From Yamagishiella unicocca (Eukaryota > Chlorophyta > Chlorophyceae > Chlamydomonadales > Volvocaceae), in the NCBI GenBank assembly GCA_003116995.1, contig BDSL01000006.1, forward strand, positions 2,012,501 through 2,076,500: DNA of 64,000 nt. The letters are read 5' to 3'. Shown here piece after piece: positions 23,577 through 35,844 of the stretch (its first letter is position 1; every line of letters begins with the position of its first letter). A program made the position numbers and the translations under genes. Under the pieces are notes generated by a model. It did no database searches. It was not told the origin of the DNA and worked only from the letters and a program-made list of their open reading frames with translations.

Positions 23577-26500
23577 ATGGAGGCGCCATCAAGCCCCGCT
23601 GCCTCCGCCCCCCATGCGTCGCCATTACTGCTTGTGACAACCACCACAACCACCTGCGACGGCGAACACTGGGGCGGCCCAGACGGCGGGGGCCGTCGCC
23701 GGGGGGTCCCGGCGCGGCAGGGCACGCAGTCGGATGCCCCAGCAGCAGCCACAGCAGGAGTGTTCCCGGCGACTGGTATGTAGGCGGTGGCTGGGCGGAT
23801 GGTCCCGTGCGCGGCCAGCCGAGCAACACGGCGTTCTTCAATCGGTCGGGCCCTGTGCGGCCCATCAATCCGACCTTCCATCGTTGCCATTATTACATAC
23901 GAATGCCCGGCCATATTTTCCATCCTTGCTGTGCGCGCTTGGTTACTCCCTCCAGCTTACGCCTCCAACGTTTTCCTTTCGAATCCAGGCCGCCAACTTC
24001 GCCTGGAATTGCAATGTGGTATTCCCGTTTTATTTGCTTAGCGCAGACCAGACCGCCTAATAAACGCAGACCAGACTGCCTAACGCAGACCAGGCAGATC
24101 AGACCACGAGACTTGCTTAACGCAGCTTGTTTCCCCGTTTAATTTGTTTAATGCAGACCTCGACCACGACGAGACGCGGTGCGCGGACGCGGCGGACCTG
24201 GCGGCCAAGTACGGCAGCGCCTGGCTGAGGGCGGTGCTGCCGTACAGATGGTCGGGGAGCGCCGCGGCCGGTGGTGGCAGCCCCAGCCGGCGGGGTCACC
24301 CGCTCTTCACGGTGACGGTGCGTGCCGGCCTTTGTTGCGGGAATGCGCGTCGTTGCTGGGCCGCGAGCTGCCAGCTAGCTGGCAGCTCGCTGGCTGGCTG
24401 GCCGGCTGAGCCAGCCGGCTGGCTGGCTGGATGTCGAAGGAGATTCGGCGGCCCGAGTCGCAGGAGGATGGATAGGAGTGCAAGACGTAGCAAATAACCA
24501 CAGCAGCGCGAAGCAGCGTCGCTCTTTAGCGTGCCTCGGAAACGTGTCTGCGGCTCCTTATATGATGCCGCCAGCTTCTCCACCGTCTATCGGATAGCTC
24601 CTGATCCTAAAACCCTTGTGCTTTTTGTCATGCTTCTCTCGCGCAGGTTCGCCACACCACCGGCACAATGGACCTTATTCGTGCTGGAGACCTGCGGCAG
24701 CTTAAGGTATGCCGTAGAACGATTGCGCTTACTACGGACGTACACCCACCAGCTGGTTTACTGATTACATGTATGTGTCGGCAGGTGGGCTGCCAGCTGT
24801 ACCGGCGGGGCGATGCGGCCCTGGCGTCACAGCACCCGCTGCTGGGCGACGACCCTCACCGGCCGCTGTATTTCGTGCCCGGCGACAACTCGGACTGGGG
24901 CACCATGGCGCCCGACTACATGCGGCTGCACTTCGCTCGCCCCGGCCGGTTGTATGTGTTGCTGCAGCAGCAGACGATCGAGCCCGCGTGAGTGGCTGCT
25001 GGCGTGGCTGCTGCTGCTGCTGCTGCTGGATGAGCGTGCAGGGACGGCGAGGGCGTGGAGCGTGCACACCCGCTCGCACGGAGGGCGGGCGGGGTTCATT
25101 CACCTTACCTAGCCTACCTGTCGGTCTAGCTAGATGTATGTTGCAAGATGCCCATCCTTTCGATGTATGTTGCAAGATGCATCCTTTCGCCGCATCCACC
25201 GCCAGCGCGCCGGCCCTGTATGTGCGCGCTACGTACTCGGCTCTAGCTGCTCCCGGCTGGACTGCTGCTGATCGCTCTACATACATGTCCGGACCACGTA
25301 TACGTACTGATCATGCGCGCGTTCACACAGGTGGTTGCGGGAGCAGTTCTGCAAGCTGCGTGACGCCTCCGGGGCCCAGGTGGGGCTGTACGGCGGCGGT
25401 TGTTGGTTGCGGCGGTGGGGCCCATGCAGGTTTGGTGCGTGCGTAATGTTAAGGATATGCAACCTGCTTGCGTGTTTGCGTGAAATTGGAAGTTGCTTGT
25501 GTCGAGCGATCCAGGCATGGGAACGATTATGTCGCGCGGTGGACTACTTTCTCGCCGCTGGGCAAGCTCGCCAATGTGCAGTCGCCGCATCTTTCGACCC
25601 GCGGGTCAGTCACCGACGCAGGTCGTTGACCGCTGCGGGCAAGCATATGATTTTCAGGTGGATCACTCTGTCAGCATGGAATATTCCGTCATGAAGATTC
25701 TCATTTTTTTTGCGCTCGCTCGCGCAGCGAGCCGTATGACGGGTTTTATGGATTCGTTCGCTTAGTTTCGCTTCGTCGCGCGCCTTGTCGATCGCGCGCC
25801 CGGGTGACCATCGATCCGGGCTCTCGGTAAACGCTCGCCCGCTAGGCGAGAAGTCCACAACGTTCCGAAGTGATGTGTCCTTAGAAGGCCTGCGAAACCC
25901 TCAAGCATGATTCGTTGCGTCCTTCTCCCGCGCGCAGGTCCGTCTGCGAACCACGCTCTCGTCGCAAGGCCTGGGGACGCTGCCGTACCGGCTGCTTGTA
26001 ACTCGCCCAGGCCGTCTGTCATTGGACGAGATGGTAGTCTGGATCGCCAAGCGGGTGCGTGAGGCAGCAGGGACTGTTGCATGCATGTACTGTATGCATG
26101 TGAGATCACATATCCTGTTTTTATACTGTTTGTGCGTTCCCATGGCGTATGTGATGCGTCGGGAACAAGAAACGAAGCACAGGATAATGAAGCGCGGCCG
26201 GCACACGCAAATAATGTCCGCTGTTTGCGTTCAAACGAATGCGTGTGTCTTTTTATTATTGCACACAGATGCACAACGCGGGTGATGTAGTGACTCTGGG
26301 CGGCATGGCCTCGATCAACATCGGCGACTTCGTCTACGTGTGCTGTGCGCGCTGCGAGGACGAGGGCGAGGGGGACGACGGCGCCTTGAGATCGGTGCGA
26401 AGCCGTGCATCGATGTCAAATTGTCAATGCATGGGAAGACCCTAGGGCATACCGGGGCAGCGATAACAACATAATCACACACGCGCAAAATGAGGCATCA

Positions 26501-29500
26501 GGGCCGTCGGGCGTAGGGCGGCGGCGGATACACGGAGTCCAGGGAGATGAATTGCGATTGCTTGTGCGACTGAGTCCCCGGTCACATTGATGCGAGGAAT
26601 CCATTTTTCGTCCCGTTCATCATGTTTGAACTCACCACGCGCAAACTTGCCATCCGCTTGCGAGCAGTCCTGTAGAAAATGCCCGTCTTGTTCAGTGTCA
26701 GGCGATGCGCCCGATGGTTCTACCTCTTGGTCTGGAACCCACTGTAACCGTTACAACAAAAAAAATGCCCGTCTGACTCGCAAAGACGGCATAACTTGCG
26801 CTCCTTGAGTGCTTCAATCTCCGCCCCGGTACACTGCTTGACCATCTGCGTCAAGGGGCGTACCGGCAGCTGCCGCTCGTGACAGTGTCCTACCATTATC
26901 CTCTTGCGGACTCCGTTCAGAAACACACCTACATACCTAACTAATAATCTCCACTACCTGCGCCCGCCGCCGCGCAGCAGCAACAACAGCAGCAGCAGCA
27001 GCAAGGCACCCATGGCAGTCCCGACGGTGGGCGGCCGTCTGCCGCAGCACCCAACATTTCTGATTGGGGTGTGTGGGTTGCACGCATGCTCAAGGCCATC
27101 CGCCGCAATCGCCTGGAGGACGCCAGGGCGCTGCTGCTGGCGGGTAGGCACATACATGTGTGTATGTGTGTGTATGTAGGCGCGCGCGTGGGCGGGTGAC
27201 TAGGGCGGAAGGCAGTGTGACGTGGTGACGTGATGTTAAGTCATGTGATGTGATGTGATGTGATGATGTAACGTGATGCAACATGATGCGACGTGATGTG
27301 ATGTGATGTGACGTGATGTGACATGATGTGACATGATGCGACGTGATGTGACGTGATGTGATGTGATGTGATGTGACGTGATGCGACATGATGTGACATG
27401 ATGTGACGTGATGTGACGTGATGCGACGTGATGTGACGTGATGTGACGTGATGTGACGTGATGCGATGTGATGTGACGTGATGCGACGTGATGCGACATG
27501 ATGCGACATGATGCGACGTGATGCGACCTGATGCGACGTGATGCGACGTGATGCGACGTGATGCGACGTGATGCGACGTGATGCGACCTGATGCGACGTG
27601 ATGCGACGTGATGCGACGTGATGTGACATGATGAGACCTGATGTGATGTGACGTGATGTGACGTGAATCACGGGATGTGGATGTGTTGAGGCCCCATCGG
27701 GTAGGTAGGCAGCAGGACGAGTGCGCAGTGGCTGGTGGTGTGCCGATGGAATTGATCGTGGGAGGGGATCCTAAGTTCCTAACATCGGGATAACCTTAAA
27801 AGAGGCCTAAACCCTAAAAGCTCTGTATGTACGTCCCGCACGAGGAACCGTCTGTGTGTCCCCGAGTGACACGTAGATGCCTGGACGCAGCGACCGCTTC
27901 GTGCCGACTTCCTCAGCTGGCTGCCGCTGGAGCTGGAGGTGGGTGGCGGCCACGGTGGCGCCCCTGCCGCCGCCCTGACGTCTGACCTGGCCGCCTCCTG
28001 GCACAACGTGGAGCTCCTGGCGCTGCTTGTGGCGGAGTGCCGCTGCAGCCTCAGCATGCGCGGGTTGAGGCTCCTAGTGCGCCGCTGGGAGGAGGTGCCG
28101 GCGGTCTACGGAGGCGCGCAGGTAGATGGGCGGGCGGGTCGGGGTGGGTTGGGTGGGTGTGGTATGTATGCCGTACGTGAGCGCAGCTGGATCCATCCAT
28201 GTATTCGCGGCATCAAAACGTCGCGACAGCCGGCTGGTTTCATCTGTGCGCGCGAGCAAGGTAGGTAGGCGCATGCGTCTTGTGTCACGCACATAGCTGA
28301 GTGTGCGGTGGCTGGGTGTAACATCTGCCAGCTAGCCCACCACCGCACCATGCGCAACCACATACATGTACATGCAGAGCAACGTGTAAATTGGTGGGCA
28401 GGTGCGAGGGTGTTACTACGGGTGGTTGCGGTGTGTTGTGTTCCCTTCGGATGCACGTATGTGTACATACAGGCGCTGCTGCTGGGCTACGTGCGCCGTA
28501 GCCCCCGGCCGCTCAGCGCCGTGGCCTGCGTGCTGTCGGCGCTGCGGCGGGAGGTGCGGGTGCGCGAGGTGGGCCACGCCAGCAGCACCGGGGAGCTCAA
28601 CTCGGCGCTGCAGCGCTTCCAGAACCTGCAGGTGGTGGGGGGAAGGGGTGGGGGGGAACCTGCCTGGGCGCGTTGTGCCCAACGCAGCAGTTAGTTGGTT
28701 GCTAGCAGGAGAGGCTAGCTACGTACGGCCCGTACGGCCCATCGCTGGCTCTCTCGCTTCCGTTCCGAATGTGTCTGCACGATAGATGACGGCATTTGCG
28801 CCATGCGCCGCCTTCCTTCCTTCCGTGCCCGCCGCACGACACCGCTGAACACGTGTGCGACACCGCTTGCAAGGAAGTACACCCGCGTACGGGCAAGACT
28901 ACCCCAACTCATCCATGGCGCTCGATTAATAATTTTCGTGACCCTACCTGTCTGCAGTCCGGGCTGCTGGCGACAGTGGCGGAAGTCGCCCGTACTGGTG
29001 GGCGCGCTGCCGCCGCCACTACTACCGCCGCCGCTGCCGCCGGAGCAGGTCCCGCCGCCTCATCCACGCCGCCATCACCGCCAGCGCCACCGACACCGCC
29101 TTTGTCGTCCACGTCTGCCGAATATCCGGACCTAGCTGGGACCGGGACCGCAGCCCCTTCCATGAGCGCATCCTGGCTCCAGGGAGTGCTGGACCCGCCG
29201 CAGCAGCCGCCGCCGCTGGCGCTGGAGGACTACAGCCCGCTCCGCATCGCCTTCGATGACCGGGACTACAGCTTCATGGCCAGCACGGTGGCTGAGGCAT
29301 ACACCAAGCAGAAGTGGTGAGCTGTGTGCATGTGCGCCGGGATGATGGAACGTGCGTGGCTGCATTATTTGTGGGTGTCATACTGTCATTAGGGACTTGC
29401 GTTCGGGGCAAATGCTGTTTTTGTAGGACGGCATATATCTCGAGCGTGTGCAAGTGCAGCGGACTTGACCGGTCGCTCGGGTCATTCGGCACATGAGAGA

Positions 29501-32500
29501 TACTTAGCGACTGATCGCAAGTCAGTCGGGCGGCTGCGCCCCAAATTTTCCAAGGCGTGACACGCACGGCTGCCGTGCGGTCGGTGGTACTATCGGTAAT
29601 ACCGAACTAACTGCTTGACGGATTTTATCCTGTTTCACAAAAAACATGTACACTGGTTTTATTTTTAATACTGCATTTAGGCACCTTCATTAATACATAT
29701 TTCGGTGCACATTTGCTTTTCCCGCCTTTTCCGCAGGCTAGGACGCGACTACCTGGCGATGACTTGCCGCTGCGGCAGTCGCGAGCTGACCACCCTCGAC
29801 CCCCTCCTGGTGCACACCGCGGTACGCCGCCTGGGCCTGTGCGGCCATGGGGCTCTGTCTAGCTGCCTGCAGGTGGTCCTGCGGCTGTGGTTCACGGCCA
29901 GCATAGTGCCGGGGCCGTTCTTCGGCAGCCCCCGAGGGCGCTGGTGGATGCGGCTGGTGGCCATCTCAGTCCTCATCGGGCTCATGGTCCTGGTACGTGC
30001 GCTAGTTGTTGTTGTACTTGTTACAGTGGCTAGTTGTGCGCATGTGCCTACCTGCTTGCATAGCTGCACGCTGGAATTGTGAGTACCGTTGTTGCATACG
30101 TGCGTTCGGCTACGTATGCGTCTTACTTTCCTGAGTACCGTACTACGTTTTCCTTTCCTTAATAATATGTGTTATTTTGCTTGATACCGGTAATGCGTCC
30201 AAGAGTCCAATGTTCGCACCTGTTCGCAGGTCCTCGCATAACACAGGCATCATGCATGTAGACACAAAGGCCTGTCCTCGCTTTACGTATGCACACATCG
30301 GCGTTTGCGCCCCTAACAGATAACCCACAGACGCTAAGGCGCATGTCCCCTCGCTCTTCTGTTTTCCCGCCCTCCCGCTTCGCGCCTTCTCGCGCGCAGG
30401 TGCTCCAGACCGACCCCTTCTCCAACCACCGACGGGGCATGGCCATGAGCCTTGTGGCGGTGGTATACATGGCGGGAGCGATGGTGGAGGCGGTGGAGAC
30501 GGTGGCGGCCCGCTACGGCGGCAGCGTGTCGAAGTGGGTCGCGGGGTGGGCTAGCTGCTGCTGCCTTCCATCACGCAAATGATCTACAACTTCGTTGCTG
30601 TGATGTCGTGGCCTAAAAGGACGGCTTCTCCGCAGTCTGCACCTCTGCACCCACCTAGCCACCTTAGTCTGCCGGCTGCTTGCTATGCTGGTTGCTGCGC
30701 GCAGGTTCATGACGCACAACCCGCTTCCCGTCTTCATACTGCTGTGCGAGACCATGCTGCTGGCGGCGGCGGTCCTGTACCTGCTGATGCTTACAGGCAT
30801 GCTGGTGCTGTCGCCCCATGTCTACGTGAGGCTGGTCATGGTCGCTGCGTCGATGTCAATCGCGTTGTACATCAAGGTACGTACAACACCGCGTAGGACC
30901 CTTTCATACATCAAGGTACAGACACCGTTTAGGACCCTTTTATATGTCAAGCTACAGGCAACGTGTAGGACCTTTTTATACATTAAGGTACATATACCCC
31001 CGCGAAGGACCCTTTATACGCTCACTGCCCGAGCAGCTCGCTTGTGATGTAGGGTGATGTGGTCATCCGTCCACCCGGTGACGAGCCTTGCCCCAACTTT
31101 GACGGGCTGCACGCATTAATAAATTATGAATTACGAAGGAACTTACTTGACGACGATGACGCCTGCCCTACCCACTCGGCGCAGTTCCTCTACACCCTCA
31201 TCCCGCTGTTCTCGCGACTGGGGCCGCTGCTGACCACAATCTCCAACATGATGTCCGAGCTCAGCGCCTTCCTGGTGCCCTTCCTCGTCGCGACAGCTGG
31301 CTTCGCCACGATATACGCCACGGTGTACCGGGGCTTCCAGAGCAGCGGGTAGGTCTCTGTCGTCCGCTGCGTCGGTTGGTTCAGGTTGGTTTCGTTGCGT
31401 CCGTTTTACCGTTGCATTGCCGCCGCGAGGAGTGCTGATTTGTCGCGCCTTCGCACTAAAAGAACTGAAATCAGGTGTCAAACTGCCTGAGCACCCCAGA
31501 ACGCGATAACTGCAATAATGCGCGGCTCGCGCGCCGACGTACATGTTCGACCATTGTTATGCATTTTAGCGCGTTTTTAATAGTAGCACCCCCACGCGTT
31601 GCACCATACTATTCAATAAGCGAGCAACGTATTCGGTGCGCTGGTTACGATAAGACTGTATGCCTCCGTTGGACGAGCGAGCGCCAACCCGCCTGACGTA
31701 TCAAACAGATGTACGCCCGCCGCGCGCACATGCGGTACCTGATGCAGATACGACACCGTGCCCGACGCCGCGCTCTCACTCTTCTCCGCCTTCCTGGGCA
31801 CGTTTGACCTGGGCCAACCCTGGAGCAATATGCCCACCCACGAGACGCGCCAGTTTGGTCGCGTGATGATGGTCGCGTACCTGGTCATTGGTAACATCTT
31901 GCTGGCGAACCTGCTTATCGGTGCGCGCGCGCTGCTGTGGTCGCTTCGGCGGTGGATTATGGGGCGGGAAGGGGCCCATTAGGCGCTCCAGGGAGCTCAT
32001 TAGGGGCTATGCACGCTCCAGGGTGGGGTTTGCTTGCGAGCGTGCAGCGTGGTGTACCCAGCATGATGCATCGTGGAGCGAAGGGTTTCATCAGTAACGG
32101 ACTAACGGCCCCAACCGCCTGCCGCTCACTCCGCCAGCTATCATGAGCTATAAGTACCGGCCGGACCAGGTGGCGGCGCAGACGGTGTTCGGTCTGGCGG
32201 AGGTGGTGGACGAGCACCAATACCAGGTGCCACTGCGCGCCACCGGATGCTCGGGCGGGCGGGCAGATAGAAGGGATCTGTCAACGGCGCTGTAAGCCCC
32301 TTTTTACAGCAGTAGTCGATGCGGGCGGGCAGATCGAAAGGACCTATCAACGACGATGCAAGCCCCTACATTTGTGCTGCGCTGTGTTGCGCTGTGCCCG
32401 CAGGTCGACCGCGCCACGATCTGCAGCCCCTTCTGCCTGGTGCAGGCGCCCCTGCAGCTGCTCCTGCCGCGGGGCAGCCGCCCCGCAGTCCACTACTTCG

Positions 32501-35500
32501 CACTGTTCCGTCTGGGCCTGCCGCCGCTGGAGGGACATCCGCAGGTGGGTGCTCCAGAGAGGGCGCTTGCTTGAGAGGGCGAGGGTGCGCTAGCCTGTCG
32601 CACGTACGGCGAATAGGATACATCATCACCACCATCCTAACGCCGATTTCGCGTCCTCCCCAACACCACGTACTTCAGTCGCTTTTGCGTTCGGAATGTA
32701 AGCGCTTTTCCTTTCTTTATATTTTATAAACGCATAAGCGTTTCCCTTTTGCTATGTTATGCATGTGAAGATGTATTTGCATAGGAATAGGAAAAGGAAA
32801 TCTTGGAATCATTGCACAACTGATGTTTGTAAGATATATGTGGAACATCCATGCAGGTGGCCCCTCACACGGCCACCGTGGCTACTGGCGCCGCCGCTGT
32901 GCCTCAGCTGATCTTCCACCTCACCCTGCACCCGCTCATGCTAGCCCTGGTCCACGTGGCGTACTACAGCCTTGCCCCGTTCGCCGTATTGTACTACACA
33001 TTTTACGGCAATGAGCGTACGTGGCAAGCCGTTGCGTCGTCGTCCAAGCGGGCCGTGGCAGCCACCGGAGCTGGCCCGGGAAGGGCAGTAGGGCCTAGAG
33101 GATCTTCGCCGACCCAGCAGACGACGGCGACGACCCACGTGTCGGTGTCGTCTGGGGAGCCTCCGACAGCTCCTTCCTGCGAGCTCACAAATCGCAGCAG
33201 CCCTGTTGGAGACCGCAAAGAGCATATGCCTCCTGCTGGTGCTGGTGCTGTTGGTGCTGCTACTGCTGTTGGTGTTGTTGGTGCTGATGCTGTTGGTGCT
33301 GTTGGTGCTGTTGGTGCTGTTGGTGCTGTTGGTGCTGTTGGTGCTGGTGCTGCTACAGCTGCGTGGACAGCGCCCGCCGCGACATCCTCACCCCTCCGGG
33401 AGCTGGCATGGAGCACCTCACGCACCGACAGCCGCAGCAGTAACGGTCTCATCAGCAGCGGCTGCATACGGAGCGGCGCCGCGGCAGGAGCTGCAGGTAG
33501 CCGTGAGATCCAGCGTGGGGCGCTGTCCAGCAGCCTCCTGGAGCGCATGGAGTCGGGTGAAATGACGCGCAGCAGTGCTTCTGCCCTCCCTGGAGCTGCT
33601 GGAGCCTCCGGGGGACCAGCTGGCCGACCACGACGTGTCGGCTCCTATCGCAGTGTCCCGCTGCCGTACCGTTTGCTGCAGGTGGGTGAAACGCGTGTTT
33701 GCGATGCGTTAACAGCAGTTCGCTATTACCGGTAGTAGCGAACAATAGAGTAAAATGCCTACATAACCTCGCTCGCACAACATCCACACCATATGGCACA
33801 CCGACCCATATCGGCTCCATACCCCACGCACGCCCACCAACCCTCGCAAGCAGGGCCTGGTGCGTCTCGCCCGGCGACTGGCCCGGCTACTGCTGTCCTT
33901 CGCCATCGGTGTGCTCCTCTACTGTGGGCTGGTGGGCTTTGGTGGCTGCACCTTCATGGGCCTCTACATCTGGGTGACCTGCGTGGCGCTCAGCGCGTAC
34001 AGCGTCATCTACGAGCCCTGCGTGCACGTTGCTGCCGCGCTTCGCCGCTGCCGACGTCTTTGCTGCTTCCGCCCCGCAGCGGGGCTCGTGGTGCCGCCGC
34101 ATCAGCGGCGCCGACTGTGCGACCCTAAGAACCCCGCTTGGCTTGCTGCCAAAAAGGCCGACGCTGTGGTGGTGGGCAGCCGGGGCAGCGTTCAGGGAAA
34201 CGACGGGGGTGTCGGCAAGGCGTTGGAGCGGCGCGGCTTGAAGCAGCAGCAGCAGCAGCCCCGGCGGCCGGGGGGGGTGCTGACGACTGCGCAGGTGGTG
34301 CGGCACTGGGCCCGGGTGGCAAGCGACAGGCGCCAGGTATGCGGGAGTGGGTGCACGATGTCGTGCATGTAGCAGTTCTATCCCTTCGGCCAATCCGCCT
34401 AACTACGACGGGCTCTACAGCTACCATGACTACACATCTGCCAAATATCACTCAACCGTGGACAGCAAAAAAAAGACAATCATTTTCCCTCTCCCAGCTA
34501 CGCAGTGCCGCCCCGCCCGTGCCTCCTCCCCGCATTGCCTCCCGTCGACGTGTGCATACACATACACGCATACCCGTTCTACCTCTTGGTCTGGAACCCA
34601 CTGTAACCGTTACAACAACAGGCCGCCGCAGCCGCTCGGTACCTCAGCCAGGCGCAGATCGACGACGCGATTTCCGCTGCCTTTGGGCCGCCGCAGCAGC
34701 CGCTGCGCACCTTCACCCTCTCCAGCAGCACCGTCAGCGCCAGGAGCAGCAGCAGCGCCCCCTGGTGTGTAGCCCGTGACAGCCACGACAGCAGCCGCGA
34801 CGCAACCGGCGGCGGTGCCAGGCAGCAAAGCGGCGGCGAAGGCGTCGGCAGTAGCAGGTGCCCCAATGCGGGCGTTACGAGTCCACGATCTGCGCGGACT
34901 GCCACGAGTGATGTTGATGGCGGAGACGGACCAATGGGCCGATTTTCGGGTCGGGTTGAAAAGGATGAAATAACTATGACAACATTAACAAAGCAGTGTC
35001 ATCAGGAGCCACCGCCGGCGGCCTGCAGTAGTCGCCAAGCTCCGGCGACCGGCAGTAGCCGTCGTGGTCAACGGATGCCGGCGGGCGGTGGTGGCGAGCA
35101 GCGGGGGCGTGTCGATGAGCGGCCGCAGGCACCGTTATCGCCGTTGGCTTTCGGTGATGAGCCACAACAGCAGCAGCTGTTGTCGGCTGCTGCGGCGGCG
35201 GTGTTGCCGGATATTGGCGGCGGTGGTCCTTCGGGGGCGGTGCCATCGTCATCGAAAGCACCTGTGCACCAGCCGCACCAGCAGCCACAGCCACAGCAGC
35301 TTAATGATGCAACGCTGGCAGTCCTGCTTGCTCAGGCCCTGGAGGGGCAACAGCAGGTAGGTGCGCGTGGCTTTGTGCTAATCATGGACGTACATGGCCG
35401 AGCGAGCCCAGGTGGCGCACGCAAGTTGCTAGGGGCAAATACCGAGCGCGCAGGTGTGAAATATAAAGTGATGCCAGCAGCACATCGTGTTTTCGAAAGC

Positions 35501-35844
35501 TACCTAACGCCACCTCTGCTGCAGTAAACTTGGCGGTTCTTACTGCTGCTGCTCGTTGCCCCTGACGACGGTTCGGACACCCGCGCCCCTCCATGCCCCC
35601 AGCTGTGTTCCTGGAACTAATGCTTCTTAGTTTGGAACTAAGGCTCTTCCCCTTGTATGTTGCTGATTACCTTATTTTGCTGCACGCTTTGAGTCTTCAT
35701 TCGTTAGTGGGCCCAGCGAGGCCCGCTGCGCCCTGTCCTGTGCGCCTGCAGCTGCGCGAGCAAATGTCGGCGCTGGGCGGGAGGCTGTCAGAGGTGGCCT
35801 CCAGGCTGGACCGGGCGCTGGCCTCGGGCGGTGCGGTTCGTTAG
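23577..35844 (+). CDS. TRP-like cation channel, 1,746 aa (22 exons)
   Basis: Exons: 23577-23775, 24157-24317, 24647-24706, 24785-24987, 25331-25379, 25938-26054, 26269-26394, 26978-27143, 27877-28121, 28473-28631, 28958-29316, 29737-29992, 30400-30533, 30705-30876, 31053-31348, 31748-31920, 32138-32226, 32404-32544, 32857-33681, 33854-34336, 34622-35356, 35752-35844. All phases close (5,241 nt). Six core helices are visible (S1 about 686, S2 about 715, S3 about 750, S4 about 783, S5 870-892, S6 940-962). A pore segment ALSLFSAFLGTFDLG (909-923) precedes S6, which ends NILLANLLIAIMSYKYRPDQ, the TRP-type S6 signature. The N-terminus (about 65-305) looks like a beta-sandwich with a repeated RPGRL pattern and VTLGGM. 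After the pore come further hydrophobic segments at about 1050-1085 and 1320-1365, then a Gln-rich tail and a short coiled coil. Likely in the plasma or ciliary membrane; gating and ion selectivity unknown. The ATG at 23577 is the first in frame. Confidence 0.8.
26689..26761 (+). mobile_element. 73-bp retroposon 3' end with 13-bp target-site duplication
   Basis: In TRP intron 7. AAAATGCCCGTCT occurs at 26676-26688 and 26762-26774. Between them lie 73 bp that end TGTAACCGTTACAACA plus A-rich sequence, a poly(A)-type 3' end. About 68 of 70 positions match the reverse complement of 60601-60670. This copy defines the orientation of the family. Confidence 0.9.
27235..27665. repeat. 10-bp minisatellite (GTGATGCGAC / GTGATGTGAC) in TRP intron 8
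   Basis: About forty copies of a decamer alternating between GTGATGCGAC, GTGATGTGAC and GTGATGTGAT. The 3' half is more homogeneous (GCGACGTGAT units). The minus strand reads as a long Ile-Thr-Ser-His/Arg frame that is not coding. Confidence 0.93.
30010..30028 (-). mobile_element. Possible 19-bp tail-only retroposon copy
   Basis: In TRP intron 12. GCTAGTTGT occurs at 30001-30009 and 30029-30037. The 19 bp between read on the minus strand CACTGTAACAAGTACAACA, close to the terminal CACTGTAACCGTTACAACA of the family. The duplication is 9 bp. Confidence 0.6.
30868..31020. repeat. Tandem duplication of the exon 14 splice-donor region
   Basis: Four imperfect units of about 36-39 bp start in the last codons of TRP exon 14 (TACATCAAG, then GTACGT) and continue into intron 14. 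Each unit repeats an ATCAAG/GTAC-like junction followed by a TAGGACCCTTT-type block. The first copy is the modelled donor; the others are decoys or alternative donors. Confidence 0.8.
33234..33352 (+). repeat. Coding 9-bp repeat (GTTGGTGCT) in TRP exon 19
   Basis: A run of GTTGGTGCT units encodes Val-Gly-Ala repeats in the cytosolic part of the channel, between the pore domain and the later hydrophobic segments. The reading frame is kept throughout. Confidence 0.9.
34576..34621 (+). mobile_element. Retroposon 3' end at the acceptor of TRP exon 21
   Basis: About 45 bp match the 3' end of the 26.7-kb copy (CTACCTCTTGGTCTGGAACC and on to the TGTAACCGTTACAACA terminus). The following ACAG is the modelled splice acceptor of exon 21, so the intron's 3' end lies inside the element. 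No target-site duplication is visible. Confidence 0.8.

Noticed and set aside
27236..27671. Long minus-strand open frame of Ile-Thr-Ser-His/Arg repeats
   Set aside because: It is the translation of a decameric minisatellite inside an intron of a plus-strand gene; no start, domain or splice evidence.
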